Assembly: GCA_937127195.1 (NCBI GenBank)
Contig: CAKZLT010000094.1
Location: forward strand, 1-21,941
Reading direction: 5' to 3'
DNA: 21,941 nt
From: an uncultured Saprospiraceae bacterium
GTDB taxonomy: Bacteria > Bacteroidota > Bacteroidia > Chitinophagales > Saprospiraceae
In this document: positions 6,442 through 13,939 of the stretch, in pieces
Position numbering within the stretch: the stretch's first letter is position 1
Layout: every line of letters starts with the position of its first letter
The notes under the pieces: generated by a model
Seen by the model: the letters and a program-made list of their open reading frames with translations, nothing else
Told to the model about the DNA's origin: nothing
Databases searched by the model: none
Program-made: the position numbers and the translations under genes

Positions 6442-8232
6442 TTATTTTTTTCTTCCTCTTGTCAAACGTTTACGTTCGGTTTCGACGATTTCTAAATCTA
6501 TCTTGATGCGAGCTTCAAAGTCTTTAAATAACTGAGGAACAAGGTGTAGTTTTTTTGATTCTCTAGTATATTCATTAATAGTCAGAATTAATTGATGAAG
6601 TTCTTCTAATCCAATAATTCCAATGGTTGACTTTAGTTTATGAGCTTCAAAATGGATTTTCTTCCAATTTTTACTTTGAAGTAAAATATTCATTTTCGTT
6701 ATGGATTCTGGGAGTTGTTTTAGGAAAATGTCAATCATTTCTACCATGGCTTTTTTATTGCCGCCCATGACTTTATGAAGATGTGGTAAACTTGCTCTAT
6801 TTCTCTTTTTCTTTGTAGGTTTTTTATAAAAATTAGATAAAGAAGTTAAATTATTTTTAGCCTGAAAGAGCCTATTTAGTTCTCCAAATAAGGTGTCAGG
6901 ATTAAAAGGTTTACTAATATATCCTTCAATTCCAATACTCTGAGCCTTATGTCTTTCGGCATCAGTAGCTCCTGCTGTAATCACAATTACAGGTGTATTA
7001 TTATTAAGTATATTATTATTTTTTCTTAATTCTGAAATAAAATCAATCCCATTTCCATCAGGTAATTTTACATCAGAAAGAATACAATCATAATTCTTTT
7101 TGGATAAAAGAGCTTTGCTTTCAGCCAAGTTTTCCGCAATATCCAACTCAAGTGAATAGCTATCTAACATATTTTTGAGATAAAATATATTAGCTTGATT
7201 GTCCTCTATGTAGAGCATTTTTTTACCTTTCCAACTTCCTACTGCTACTATTTTTTGTTGTTTTAAGTATTCTGTAATCACTTCTTGTTCAGGTATTCTG
7301 AATGGTATTACTAAAGTAAACTGACTTCCCTTACCTAGTTTACTCTTTACAGAAATATTTCCATCCATCATCTCAATCAAGTATTTAACGATACTTAATC
7401 CTGCCCCTGTGCCTTCATATACTTTTTTCTCTTCATTGCTATCGTGTCCTTTGGTAAAACTATCAAAAATGTGTCTAATTTTATCGGGAGCAATACCAAT
7501 ACCTGTATCTGTTATAATAAATTGTAAAAAAATGCTATCAGGTTTTTCATTTAGCTTTTTGACCTCTAAGCTAATTTCTCCTTTTGGCGTAAACTTAGCT
7601 GCGTTACTTAATAGCTTCATTAATATTTGATGCAATCGGCTTGCATCTCCTAGTAAATAATCAGGAAGTTTTTCTGTGTTTTTAACAATTAGGCGCAATT
7701 GCTGTTCATTTGCTTTGAACCAAATCATTCGATGCAAATCAGCTAATAACTTATCTATTGAGAATGGTCGTTCTTGTGTTTTAATTGCTCGTTCTCTAAG
7801 TGAAGACAATTCCAATAAATCGTTAATAAGCATTGAGAGACTATTTGCTCCCGTTTTAATAACATTCACAAATTCCTGTTGCCGCCCATCTAATGCTGTC
7901 GTTTCTAATAGGTGTCCCATCCCTAAAATAGCATTAAGGGGAGTTCTTAATTCATGGCTGACATTAGTCAATAGCTTTTCTTTGAAGATGGCATCATCTT
8001 CAAGATTCTGTTGCAGTTTAATTAATTTATTCTTTACTTCTAACTCCTTCACTGTCCTATTTAAGGCAGCGACTAATTTCTCTTGTTTCTGAAGAGATGC
8101 ATTACAGTTTTCATGGCTTTTAGTATTCCCTTTTTCTATTACGTTAATATGTTGAAGCAATTCTTCCGTAGCTCTGCTGTTAAGGTTCTGAGAAAGAATA
8201 AACTGCTTGAAGTATTCAATACTTTTTTTCAC
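6442..8232 (-). CDS. cytosolic hybrid sensor histidine kinase (HisKA-HATPase-REC-HPt)
   Basis: A 596-residue phosphorelay protein. Domains in order: an N-terminal helical region with a coiled coil (about 45-85); HisKA with H-box NVSHELRTPLNAILG and phospho-acceptor His93; HATPase_c with N-box LMKLLSNAAKF (Asn210), G1 DTGIGIA (242-248) and G2 GTGAGLS (274-280); a receiver domain (about 337-455) with acidic pair Glu343/Asp344, phospho-acceptor Asp387 (SDVKLPDG), Thr419 and Lys441; and an HPt domain (about 482-575) with His531 in AHKLKS. All phospho-transfer residues are present. There is no transmembrane helix, PAS, GAF or other recognisable input domain, so the signal must come through the N-terminal helices or a partner. 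The start codon is GTG: an in-frame stop lies upstream, and the first internal ATG (residue 105) would remove the H-box. No output regulator is adjacent. Confidence 0.93.
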   Translation of the reverse strand: MKKSIEYFKQFILSQNLNSRATEELLQHINVIEKGNTKSHENCNASLQKQEKLVAALNRTVKELEVKNKLIKLQQNLEDDAIFKEKLLTNVSHELRTPLNAILGMGHLLETTALDGRQQEFVNVIKTGANSLSMLINDLLELSSLRERAIKTQERPFSIDKLLADLHRMIWFKANEQQLRLIVKNTEKLPDYLLGDASRLHQILMKLLSNAAKFTPKGEISLEVKKLNEKPDSIFLQFIITDTGIGIAPDKIRHIFDSFTKGHDSNEEKKVYEGTGAGLSIVKYLIEMMDGNISVKSKLGKGSQFTLVIPFRIPEQEVITEYLKQQKIVAVGSWKGKKMLYIEDNQANIFYLKNMLDSYSLELDIAENLAESKALLSKKNYDCILSDVKLPDGNGIDFISELRKNNNILNNNTPVIVITAGATDAERHKAQSIGIEGYISKPFNPDTLFGELNRLFQAKNNLTSLSNFYKKPTKKKRNRASLPHLHKVMGGNKKAMVEMIDIFLKQLPESITKMNILLQSKNWKKIHFEAHKLKSTIGIIGLEELHQLILTINEYTRESKKLHLVPQLFKDFEARIKIDLEIVETERKRLTRGRKK

Positions 8233-8327
8233 AGCTTTTATATTTTGTTTGATGCAAGAATATTAATCATAAAGGGGCATCATTTTTTTGCTTAAAAAAA
8301 TGGAAGGGTAATCAAATTATAGGAGTT

Positions 8328-8380
8328 AGTGAAGAAAAATAAAAAAGTATAATGGTGCTAGTTATTTATTTTCCTTCACT
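8328..8380. repeat. 53-bp hairpin, short member of the MITE-like family
   Basis: The arms 8328-8349 and 8359-8380 are inverted repeats matching at 19 of 22 positions, around a 9-base loop. Bases 8341-8380 are also a direct repeat of 8821-8860, the right end of the 184-bp element (about 33 of 40 positions with one gap). It is therefore probably an internally deleted copy of that element. It ends 2 bases before the 158-bp element. Confidence 0.7.
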
Positions 8381-8382
8381 TA

Positions 8383-8540
8383 GGGAGTAGGAAAAACATA
8401 ACCTACCAGTCGAACTTATTATTTTTCATTTATACTTCGTTAAAAATACTCGCCTTAGCGGTGCTAGGACTGTGTTTTTTGCCTCGTCTAAATAAAAAAT
8501 AACGCCGTTCTTTGTGGTAGGTTATTTATTGCCTACTCTC
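8383..8540. mobile_element. 158-bp full-length-hairpin MITE-like element flanked by TA
   Basis: The outer arms 8382-8408 and 8515-8541 are inverted repeats identical at 23 of 27 positions (shared cores GAGTAGG and ATAACCTACCA). The similarity continues inward: GAAC, TTATTTTT, ATTTA and AAAAA blocks recur in the same order on both arms up to an apex around 8450-8470 (CCTTAGC...GCTAGG). Almost the entire element can therefore fold on itself. TA lies on both sides (8381-8382 and 8541-8542), as expected of TA-targeting IS630/Tc1-mariner-type transposition. It encodes no protein, so any movement would need a transposase from elsewhere. Confidence 0.7.
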
Positions 8541-8665
8541 TAATTACGTTGAACAAATGAATTTCTATTTCAGAATTCCCATTATAGGACGACAATTGGT
8601 ACTATTTAATAATAGTCGAAGTAGTTTCAAGTAAATTTTACTACAAAATCCTTCAAATGAAAACC

Positions 8666-8673
8666 TATCTTTG
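8666..8673 (+). promoter_or_regulatory. candidate -7 box upstream of the TonB receptor gene
   Basis: TATCTTTG fits TAnnTTTG. It ends 3 bases before the left terminal repeat of the 184-bp element, so transcription would begin at about the element's first bases and the element would form almost all of a 200-base leader. No TTTG was found at the -33 position, which lowers confidence. Confidence 0.4.
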
Positions 8674-8676
8674 CCC

Positions 8677-8860
8677 TAGTGAAGAAAAGTAAATAAGTTG
8701 CTCCATGACGCAATTTTATTTTTTCTTTTAAAAATGCTTCAAAAATTAAGCATAGTTCTGGTTCATTTTTTAAGTACTTTTAAAAGGAATAAAGAATTAT
8801 AATCATGGGGCTTGACCGAGTAAAAAGTGTAATGAGGCAACTTATTTATTTTCTTCACTA
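8677..8860. mobile_element. 184-bp MITE-like element with 24-25-bp terminal inverted repeats
   Basis: The left end 8677-8701 and the right end 8837-8860 are inverted repeats, identical apart from a single inserted G (core TAGTGAAGAAAA...TAAATAAGTTGC). The next ten bases inward are partly alike too (TCCATGACGC against CTCATTACAC). Both ends read TA then GTGAAG, so TA could be the target duplication. The interior (8702-8836) has no reading frame; it contains a small hairpin with arms ATGCTT and AAGCAT. The right end lies 26 bases before the TonB receptor ATG. Confidence 0.75.
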
Positions 8861-8886
8861 ATATTTTTTACACACAAAAAAAAATC

Positions 8887-11325
8887 ATGAAACAAATATT
8901 AAAAATCTTATTTATAGGGTGGTTATTAGGGTTTTCTAATGTGGGATTTGCACAAGATTTGACCCAAACAATTAGGGGAATAGTAGTTGATAAAGAATCT
9001 CAATTCCCGTTGATTGGGGTAACCGTCGTTGTCAAAACAAGTAAAGGAGACGAACTTGGAGCGACTTCTGATGTAGAAGGAAATTTCAAAATAGTCGATG
9101 TCCCCTTAGGTCGTCAGAGTATTTCGTTATCTTATATTGGTTATGAGATGGTTACTTTGGATAACGTTATTATCACTTCGGCAAAGGAAATGATTCTTAA
9201 AATAGAAATGGAAGAATCCGTAACAGAACTTGGAACGGTTGAGATTATTGGACAAAAAAACGGTGAAGTTAATAACGAAATGGCAACGGTAAGTTCGCGT
9301 GCTTTTTCGGTAGAAGAAACGAACCGATACGCAGGAAGCCGTGGAGAACCTGCTCGAATGGCTTCTAACTTTGCGGGTGTTCAGGGCGCGGATGATTCAA
9401 GAAATGATATAGTTATTCGTGGTAATTCGCCTCAGGGTGTACTTTGGAGGTTGGACGGAATCAATGTTCCAAATCCGAATCATTTTAATATTGCTGGTAC
9501 AGCAGGTGGTTCTGTTACTATTTTGAATAATAAATTTTTAGCTAATTCGGACTTTTTTACGGGAGCTTTTCCTGCCGAGTATGGTAATGCGATTGCGGGT
9601 GTTTTTGATTTAAAAATGAGAAATGGTAATAATCAAAAACATGAGTTTAGTGGTCAATTTGGTTTTTTAGGAACAGAATTGATGGCAGAAGGCCCGATTA
9701 ATAAAGAAAAAGGGTCTTCTTATTTGGCTACTTTTCGTTATTCGACTTTGGAATTGTTCAGTGCATTGAATATTGATGTAGGTACAGATGCCGTTCCTTC
9801 TTATTATGATGGTGCATTTCGATTTAATTTTCCTTTGAAAAAAGGTGGCAATCTAGCCTTTTGGGGAATTGGCGGAGATAGCCAGATTGATATAATTTTG
9901 AGTGAAGAAGAAGGGCCAAGTAATGAAACTTTGATTTATGGAAGTAATGACCGTGACCAATATTTTTCTACCAATATGTTTACAACAGGCTTGACTTATA
10001 CACAGCCTTTGAACAAAGATACTTACCTGAAAGGTGGTTTGGCGTATTCGCAATCAAACGTTTTTGCTAACCACGATTATATTTCAAGAAGGGTAGAAAA
10101 TGGAAAGTTCGTTGATATAACAACACCACCGATTTTAGATTATGAGTTTTTGGAAGATAAATATTCGGCTTATTTGAATTATAATAAAAAAATCAATAAG
10201 AAACTAACTATGAAGTTGGGAGTAAATGTTGATGTATTTGATTTGGAATATACGGATAGCGCGGTTGCAGTGATTTATAATCCAGATAGTACACTCACTT
10301 TTAGTGATTGGACGACTCGTTGGGATGCGAAGGATATGAACGTTTTGGTGCAGCCATTTGTCCAATTTAAGTATCGTGCAAACGAAAAACTAACACTTAT
10401 AGGTGGTCTAACAAGTACTTATTATAGTGTAAATGATAAGAGTTTTTCGCCGATTGAGCCGAGAGTTGGTATGAGTTACGACCTCGGAAAAGGTCAAAAG
10501 TTGAACTTTGGTGCTGGTTTGCATTCTCAAATCCAATCGAATTATTTATATTATTATGGCGATGAAACGGTAGGAAACGCGCCAATTGGCTATAATAAGG
10601 AGTCAATGGGCTTGACCAAAAGTATTCATACAGTAGCTGGATATAATAAAACGTTCAAGAATAATATGCGTTTGATGGGAGAAGTTTACTACCAATATTT
10701 ATATGATATTCCTGTCAATACTTACGAGAGTTCTTATTCTTTGGTCAATTCAGGTTCTGGTTTTTCTCGATTGTTTCCTGATTCATTGGAGAATGGCGGA
10801 GTAGCTAAGAACTACGGTTTGGAAATTACAGTAGAGAAATTTTTTGCAGGCGGTTACTATTTTTTAGTGACAGGTTCATTATTTGATGCCAAATACAAAG
10901 GGAGTGATAATGTTTGGCGTAATTCCATTTTTAATGGTCAATATGCTTTCAATGCTTTATTTGCAAAGGAGTTTTCGTTCAAAAACGGAACAGCTTTGAA
11001 TATTGGTGGAAAATTGACTACTACTGGAGGGCGCTGGTATGGTCCAGTTGACGAAGAAGCTTCACAATCATTACAAGAGATTATTTATGTAGATGAAACA
11101 GTGAACACGGTGCAATTTAGACCTTATTTTAGGTTTGACACCAAAATTAGCTTCATTTGGAATCGTCCAAAAGTAACACATGAGTTTGCAATAGATTTGG
11201 TTAACCTTTTAAATACCGAAAATATTTTGACGTTAACTTATGCTCCAAATCACCCTGACAATACAATTCAGGAGGAATATCAGTTAGGGCGTTTGCCACT
11301 TTTTTATTATAAAATAGACTTTTAA
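8887..11325 (+). CDS. TonB-dependent outer-membrane receptor with CarboxypepD-regulatory-like domain
   Basis: An 812-residue outer-membrane protein. Residues 1-22 are a signal peptide (ending VGFAQ). Residues about 28-108 form the carboxypeptidase-regulatory-like Ig-type domain (IRGIVVDKES...PLIGVTVVV, DVEGNFKIVDVPLG). The plug domain spans about 135-245, with RNDIVIRGNSPQGVLWRLDG and FFTGAFPAEYGNAIAGVFDLKMR. The rest is a beta barrel of alternating aromatic-rich strands ending in a C-terminal Phe (FYYKIDF), as needed for barrel assembly. Such receptors import or handle siderophores, cobalamin, oligosaccharides or peptides with energy from TonB-ExbBD. No SusD partner is nearby, so it is not a SusCD pair and the substrate is unknown. 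Transcription probably starts from 8666, through the 184-bp element. The A-rich leader before the ATG is typical; no Shine-Dalgarno site is seen. Confidence 0.92.
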   Translation: MKQILKILFIGWLLGFSNVGFAQDLTQTIRGIVVDKESQFPLIGVTVVVKTSKGDELGATSDVEGNFKIVDVPLGRQSISLSYIGYEMVTLDNVIITSAKEMILKIEMEESVTELGTVEIIGQKNGEVNNEMATVSSRAFSVEETNRYAGSRGEPARMASNFAGVQGADDSRNDIVIRGNSPQGVLWRLDGINVPNPNHFNIAGTAGGSVTILNNKFLANSDFFTGAFPAEYGNAIAGVFDLKMRNGNNQKHEFSGQFGFLGTELMAEGPINKEKGSSYLATFRYSTLELFSALNIDVGTDAVPSYYDGAFRFNFPLKKGGNLAFWGIGGDSQIDIILSEEEGPSNETLIYGSNDRDQYFSTNMFTTGLTYTQPLNKDTYLKGGLAYSQSNVFANHDYISRRVENGKFVDITTPPILDYEFLEDKYSAYLNYNKKINKKLTMKLGVNVDVFDLEYTDSAVAVIYNPDSTLTFSDWTTRWDAKDMNVLVQPFVQFKYRANEKLTLIGGLTSTYYSVNDKSFSPIEPRVGMSYDLGKGQKLNFGAGLHSQIQSNYLYYYGDETVGNAPIGYNKESMGLTKSIHTVAGYNKTFKNNMRLMGEVYYQYLYDIPVNTYESSYSLVNSGSGFSRLFPDSLENGGVAKNYGLEITVEKFFAGGYYFLVTGSLFDAKYKGSDNVWRNSIFNGQYAFNALFAKEFSFKNGTALNIGGKLTTTGGRWYGPVDEEASQSLQEIIYVDETVNTVQFRPYFRFDTKISFIWNRPKVTHEFAIDLVNLLNTENILTLTYAPNHPDNTIQEEYQLGRLPLFYYKIDF

Positions 11326-11330
11326 GAGAG

Positions 11331-11379
11331 AGAGGCGAGATATGAGACCGCCCTTTGGGCGGTCTCATATCTCGCCTCT
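11331..11379. repeat. perfect 23-bp inverted repeat (hairpin) between the TonB receptor and aminotransferase genes
   Basis: The arms 11331-11353 and 11357-11379 are perfectly complementary around TTT, with a GC-rich tip (GACCGCCC TTT GGGCGGTC) and no mismatch. It begins 5 bases after the receptor stop and ends 13 bases before the aminotransferase ATG. The downstream strand is an A-run and the other strand continues CTCTCTTAAAA, so neither direction looks like an intrinsic terminator. It is more likely a mobile intergenic palindrome or an mRNA stability/translation structure. It also creates a spurious in-frame ATG at 11342. Confidence 0.85.
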
Positions 11380-11392
11380 AAAAAAATCAACC

Positions 11393-12589
11393 ATGATATC
11401 AAAAAGACAATTATTCCTAAACCACGTAGCTCAGACAAGCGATATGCCTCTGATGCTAGAAATAGAGCGTGGCGAAGGCATTTATTTATACGATACTGAC
11501 GGGAAGGCTTATATTGATTTGATTGCAGGAATTAGTGTTAGTAGCTTGGGACATTGTCATCCAAATGTGGTGAATGCAGTCAAAGAACAAGCTGACAAAT
11601 ACTTGCATACTATCGTTTATGGAGAGTTTGTGATGTCGCCGCAAGTGCAGTTGGCGGAGTTACTGACGAAGCAATTACCAGATTCTTTGGATAGTGTTTA
11701 CTTCGTTAATTCGGGTTCAGAAGCAACGGAAGGCGCAATGAAATTGGCGAAACGCTATACTCGCCGCTCTGAGATTATTTCTTGTAAAAATGCTTATCAC
11801 GGTAGCACACAAGGTTCGGCAAGTTTGATGAGTGACAATTTTTTTACGCAAGCTTTTCGACCATTATTACCAGGAATCAAGCACATTGAATATAATAATG
11901 CTGATGACTTGAGTGAAATAACCGAGCAAACGGCTTGTGTGATTATGGAAACGGTTCAGGCAGAATCGGGTGTTCATCCACCGTATTTAGATTATTTGAA
12001 AAAGGTAAGACAACGTTGCGATGAAACGGGAACACTCCTCGTTTTTGATGAAATACAAGTCGGTTACGGAAGAACGGGAACTCTTTTTGCATTTGAGCAA
12101 TATGGAATTGTTCCAGATATTTTGTTATTGGCAAAAGCTATGGGCGGCGGAATGCCGATTGGCGCATTTGTGGCTTCTCGCGAATTAACGTGGTCGTTTA
12201 CTAACAACCCATTTTTGGGGCATATTACCACTTTTGGTGGTCATCCTGTGATTTGTGCGGCTGGCTTGGCAACCTTGGAAACAATGCTTGAAACGCAAGT
12301 TTTCAAAACCGTTAAGGCTAAAGAAGCTTTGTTTAGGTCGCTTTTGGTTCATCCTTTAATCAAAACTATTCGAAGCGCAGGCTTGCTTATGGCAGTCGAA
12401 GTGGAGAGTTTTGAAATGGTGAAAGCGGTGATTGATAAGTGTATTTTGAAAGGATTGATTACAGATTGGTTCTTGTTTAATGATAGGTGTCTTCGAATTG
12501 CTCCGCCTTTGATTATCAGTGAAGCTGAAATTAAAAAGGCTTGTGAGATTATTTTAGAAGCTATGGATGAGGTGAGTAATAATGAGTAG
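11393..12589 (+). CDS. class III PLP-dependent aminotransferase (acetylornithine/ornithine aminotransferase-like)
   Basis: 398 residues when started at ATG 11393. The reading frame is open from an ATG at 11342, but those 17 extra residues come from the hairpin and lie outside the family's usual N-terminus, so 11393 is preferred. Visible features: GDSx-type substrate region YIDLIAGISVSSLGHCHP (40-57), phosphate-binding NSGSEA (106-111), YHGST (135-139), ETVQAESG (186-193), the cofactor Asp219 in FDEIQVGYGRTG, and the Schiff-base Lys248 in LLAKAMGGGMPIG. This is fold-type I, aminotransferase class III, which transfers omega-amino groups, for example of ornithine, acetylornithine, lysine or 4-aminobutyrate. 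No arginine-biosynthesis gene is adjacent, so the substrate is left open. It may be co-transcribed with the TonB receptor across the hairpin. Length is normal. Confidence 0.93.
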   Translation: MISKRQLFLNHVAQTSDMPLMLEIERGEGIYLYDTDGKAYIDLIAGISVSSLGHCHPNVVNAVKEQADKYLHTIVYGEFVMSPQVQLAELLTKQLPDSLDSVYFVNSGSEATEGAMKLAKRYTRRSEIISCKNAYHGSTQGSASLMSDNFFTQAFRPLLPGIKHIEYNNADDLSEITEQTACVIMETVQAESGVHPPYLDYLKKVRQRCDETGTLLVFDEIQVGYGRTGTLFAFEQYGIVPDILLLAKAMGGGMPIGAFVASRELTWSFTNNPFLGHITTFGGHPVICAAGLATLETMLETQVFKTVKAKEALFRSLLVHPLIKTIRSAGLLMAVEVESFEMVKAVIDKCILKGLITDWFLFNDRCLRIAPPLIISEAEIKKACEIILEAMDEVSNNE

Positions 12590-12781
12590 GTTTTTTCCAC
12601 GGAGTTTTACGGAGTGATGCGAGTCCATGAGTTTTAATTTTTCTGATTATAACGGATTGCAGTGATAGCTATACCTTAAAAAAGTGATGTACCTAAAGGC
12701 ACTTTTAAACTAAAAAATATGGTTCTATATGATTTTATGTGGTCATTCAAAATGTTACTTACTTAGGGCTTACCATCAATG

Positions 12782-12822
12782 ACGTAAAGTATTAAAAATC
12801 AATACTTTACGTTATTTTTTTT
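12782..12822 (+). terminator. intrinsic terminator downstream of the aminotransferase
   Basis: A 12-bp perfect stem ACGTAAAGTATT (12782-12793) / AATACTTTACGT (12801-12812) with a 7-base loop, followed by TATTTTTTTT. It is strong on the plus strand, although 193 bases after the stop codon. Confidence 0.88.
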
Positions 12823-12916
12823 GCCTTTTCTAACCTAAAAAACGTCAAAATACTTCTGAATATATTTTTCACCCTAAATCATCCAGTTTTCTGTCTCATT
12901 CTACTTAAATTTAAAG

Positions 12917-12949
12917 AGGTGTTCTCCAAATATTATTTGGAGAACACCT
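12917..12949. terminator. 14-bp-stem hairpin, bidirectional terminator before the ppx end
   Basis: AGGTGTTCTCCAAA (12917-12930) pairs perfectly with TTTGGAGAACACCT (12936-12949) around a TATTA loop. Only short T-runs follow on either strand (TTTCTCT on plus, CTTTAAATTT on minus). The position, 66 bases beyond the end of the minus-strand ppx gene, suits it as that gene's terminator. Confidence 0.75.
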
Positions 12950-13014
12950 TTCTCTAAGTCAAATTTCTATTTTCTAGGTAACCCCTATTTAAAATCCGCC
13001 ACAGTGCATAAAAT

Positions 13015-13911
13015 TCACCTACGCGCTTCTTCTATCATTCCCTCTTTCATTGCAAAATTAGAAACTTTGATATGCTTCAAGTCAAAGTGTTTCAAAATAA
13101 AATCAACCAAAATAACAGCAACTACAATCAATTTGGCGCGATGGTTAGAAATATCTTCCATAGCCAACCGCTCTTCTAAGTTTGCTTTGATAAGCCTTTT
13201 ATACAAAGGTTCAAACTCAGAGATTTCAATATCAGCCGAATTTTTAGTTTGGTGATTAATCGTCATGACCTGTTCCAAAACATCAAAAGTCCCCGAAGCT
13301 CCAACCAATATATCCGTTGGATATTGACTCAAGGCAGCTTTTAATGGTTGCACGGTTTCTTTTAAAAAATCTTGTAAAGCCTTCAAATCACCCATATCAA
13401 TAGGTTCTTGATGATGAAATTTTTGAAATAAAACAGCAACGCCAATCGGAAAGCTCTGTGCCCAGAATTTTTGATGTTGATTGGCAATAATAAATTCGAC
13501 ACTTCCTCCACCAATATCCATTAGCAGCATTTTTTCATCCGTCATTTCGACAGCTTGACGAACACCGTAATAAATCAATTTGGCTTCTTCGTCACCTGAT
13601 ATGGTTTCAATCTGAATGCCCGTTTTTTCTTTGACTTCCTGTATGAATTGCGCGCCATTAGAAGCACCTCGAAGAGCTGCTGTGCCTTTGGCAACTACTT
13701 TTTTTGCACCATGACGAATAATGTCCAAACCGAATTGATTCATAACTTTGAAAGCACGTTCGTAAGGAGCATTACCTATCGTTGTAATGCCATTTTCAGC
13801 CAAATGAATAAACTGTCGATTACGATGTACTTCCTTAAAAGTACCATCTATCAATTCAACAATTAACAAATGAAAAGTATTTGTTCCTAAATCTATAACT
13901 GCTATTTTCAT
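13015..13911 (-). CDS. ppx: Ppx/GppA-family exopolyphosphatase / pppGpp phosphohydrolase
   Basis: A 298-residue protein containing only the two ASKHA (actin-like ATPase) subdomains of the family. Motifs: phosphate-1 IDLGTNTFHLLI (6-17), catalytic-loop GTAALRGASN (76-85) and ISGDEEAKLIYYG (104-116) with the acidic pair Glu108/Glu109, phosphate-2 LMDIGGGSVEF (130-140), and GASGTFDVL (204-212). It lacks the C-terminal HD-type helical domain of E. coli Ppx and GppA. The short form is common in Bacteroidota and other phyla and is not a truncation. It hydrolyses polyphosphate and/or the gamma phosphate of pppGpp; sequence alone does not separate these. It follows the DUF3299-like genes on the same strand with a 124-base gap that holds 14-bp tandem repeats, so operon membership is uncertain. 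Confidence 0.88.
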   Translation of the reverse strand: MKIAVIDLGTNTFHLLIVELIDGTFKEVHRNRQFIHLAENGITTIGNAPYERAFKVMNQFGLDIIRHGAKKVVAKGTAALRGASNGAQFIQEVKEKTGIQIETISGDEEAKLIYYGVRQAVEMTDEKMLLMDIGGGSVEFIIANQHQKFWAQSFPIGVAVLFQKFHHQEPIDMGDLKALQDFLKETVQPLKAALSQYPTDILVGASGTFDVLEQVMTINHQTKNSADIEISEFEPLYKRLIKANLEERLAMEDISNHRAKLIVVAVILVDFILKHFDLKHIKVSNFAMKEGMIEEARR

Positions 13912-13939
13912 GTGATTTTTGTTTTTTAGATGTTTGCTA

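Larger units (their letters stand above)
8233..8886. other. 654-base gene-free region holding a nest of hairpin/TIR elements
   Basis: This region lies between the divergent kinase and TonB receptor genes. No convincing coding frame is present. It holds a 53-bp hairpin (8328-8380), a 158-bp long hairpin flanked by TA (8383-8540), a unique stretch with a candidate -7 box (8541-8676), and a 184-bp element with terminal inverted repeats (8677-8860). The three elements share end sequences containing AATAAATAA, so they look like one diverged family. Confidence 0.8.
12590..13014. other. 425-base intergenic region with stacked hairpins, no gene seen
   Basis: This region lies between the convergent aminotransferase and Ppx genes. 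It contains a degenerate direct repeat ACGGAGT at 12599-12605 and 12609-12615, a small hairpin (AAAAGTG 12680-12686 / CACTTTT 12700-12706), a strong plus-strand terminator (12782-12822) and a 14-bp-stem terminator (12917-12949). The 190 bases between the gene stop and the first strong terminator could be a long 3' UTR or hold a small RNA, but no promoter box was found there. Confidence 0.6.

Noticed and set aside
7676..8092. 138-codon open frame on the plus strand
   Set aside because: It lies entirely antisense to the kinase HisKA/HATPase region, has no recognisable domain, and mirrors the codon pattern of the real gene.
8083..8295. Small plus-strand frame spanning the start of the kinase gene, possible upstream gene
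   Set aside because: Mostly antisense to the kinase N-terminus; the remainder is AT-rich with no motif or conserved start signal.
8328..8860. CRISPR-like array
   Set aside because: The repeats are inverted pairs of unequal spacing with diverged ends, not regularly spaced direct repeats, and no cas gene is present.
8887..11325. SusC-type glycan receptor
   Set aside because: No SusD-like lipoprotein or glycoside hydrolase lies next to it, and the protein is shorter than typical SusC.
11331..11379. Intrinsic terminator
   Set aside because: An A-run follows on the plus strand and CTCTCTTAAAA on the minus strand, so there is no U-tract in either direction.
11342..11392. N-terminal extension of the aminotransferase from the ATG at 11342
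   Set aside because: The 17 codons are made by the 23-bp palindrome and a short spacer, and they add residues outside the family's normal start. The ATG at 11393 gives a standard-length protein.
13015..13911. Truncated Ppx
   Set aside because: The protein is about 300 residues and lacks the C-terminal domain of E. coli Ppx, but this short form is a normal and complete family type in Bacteroidota.
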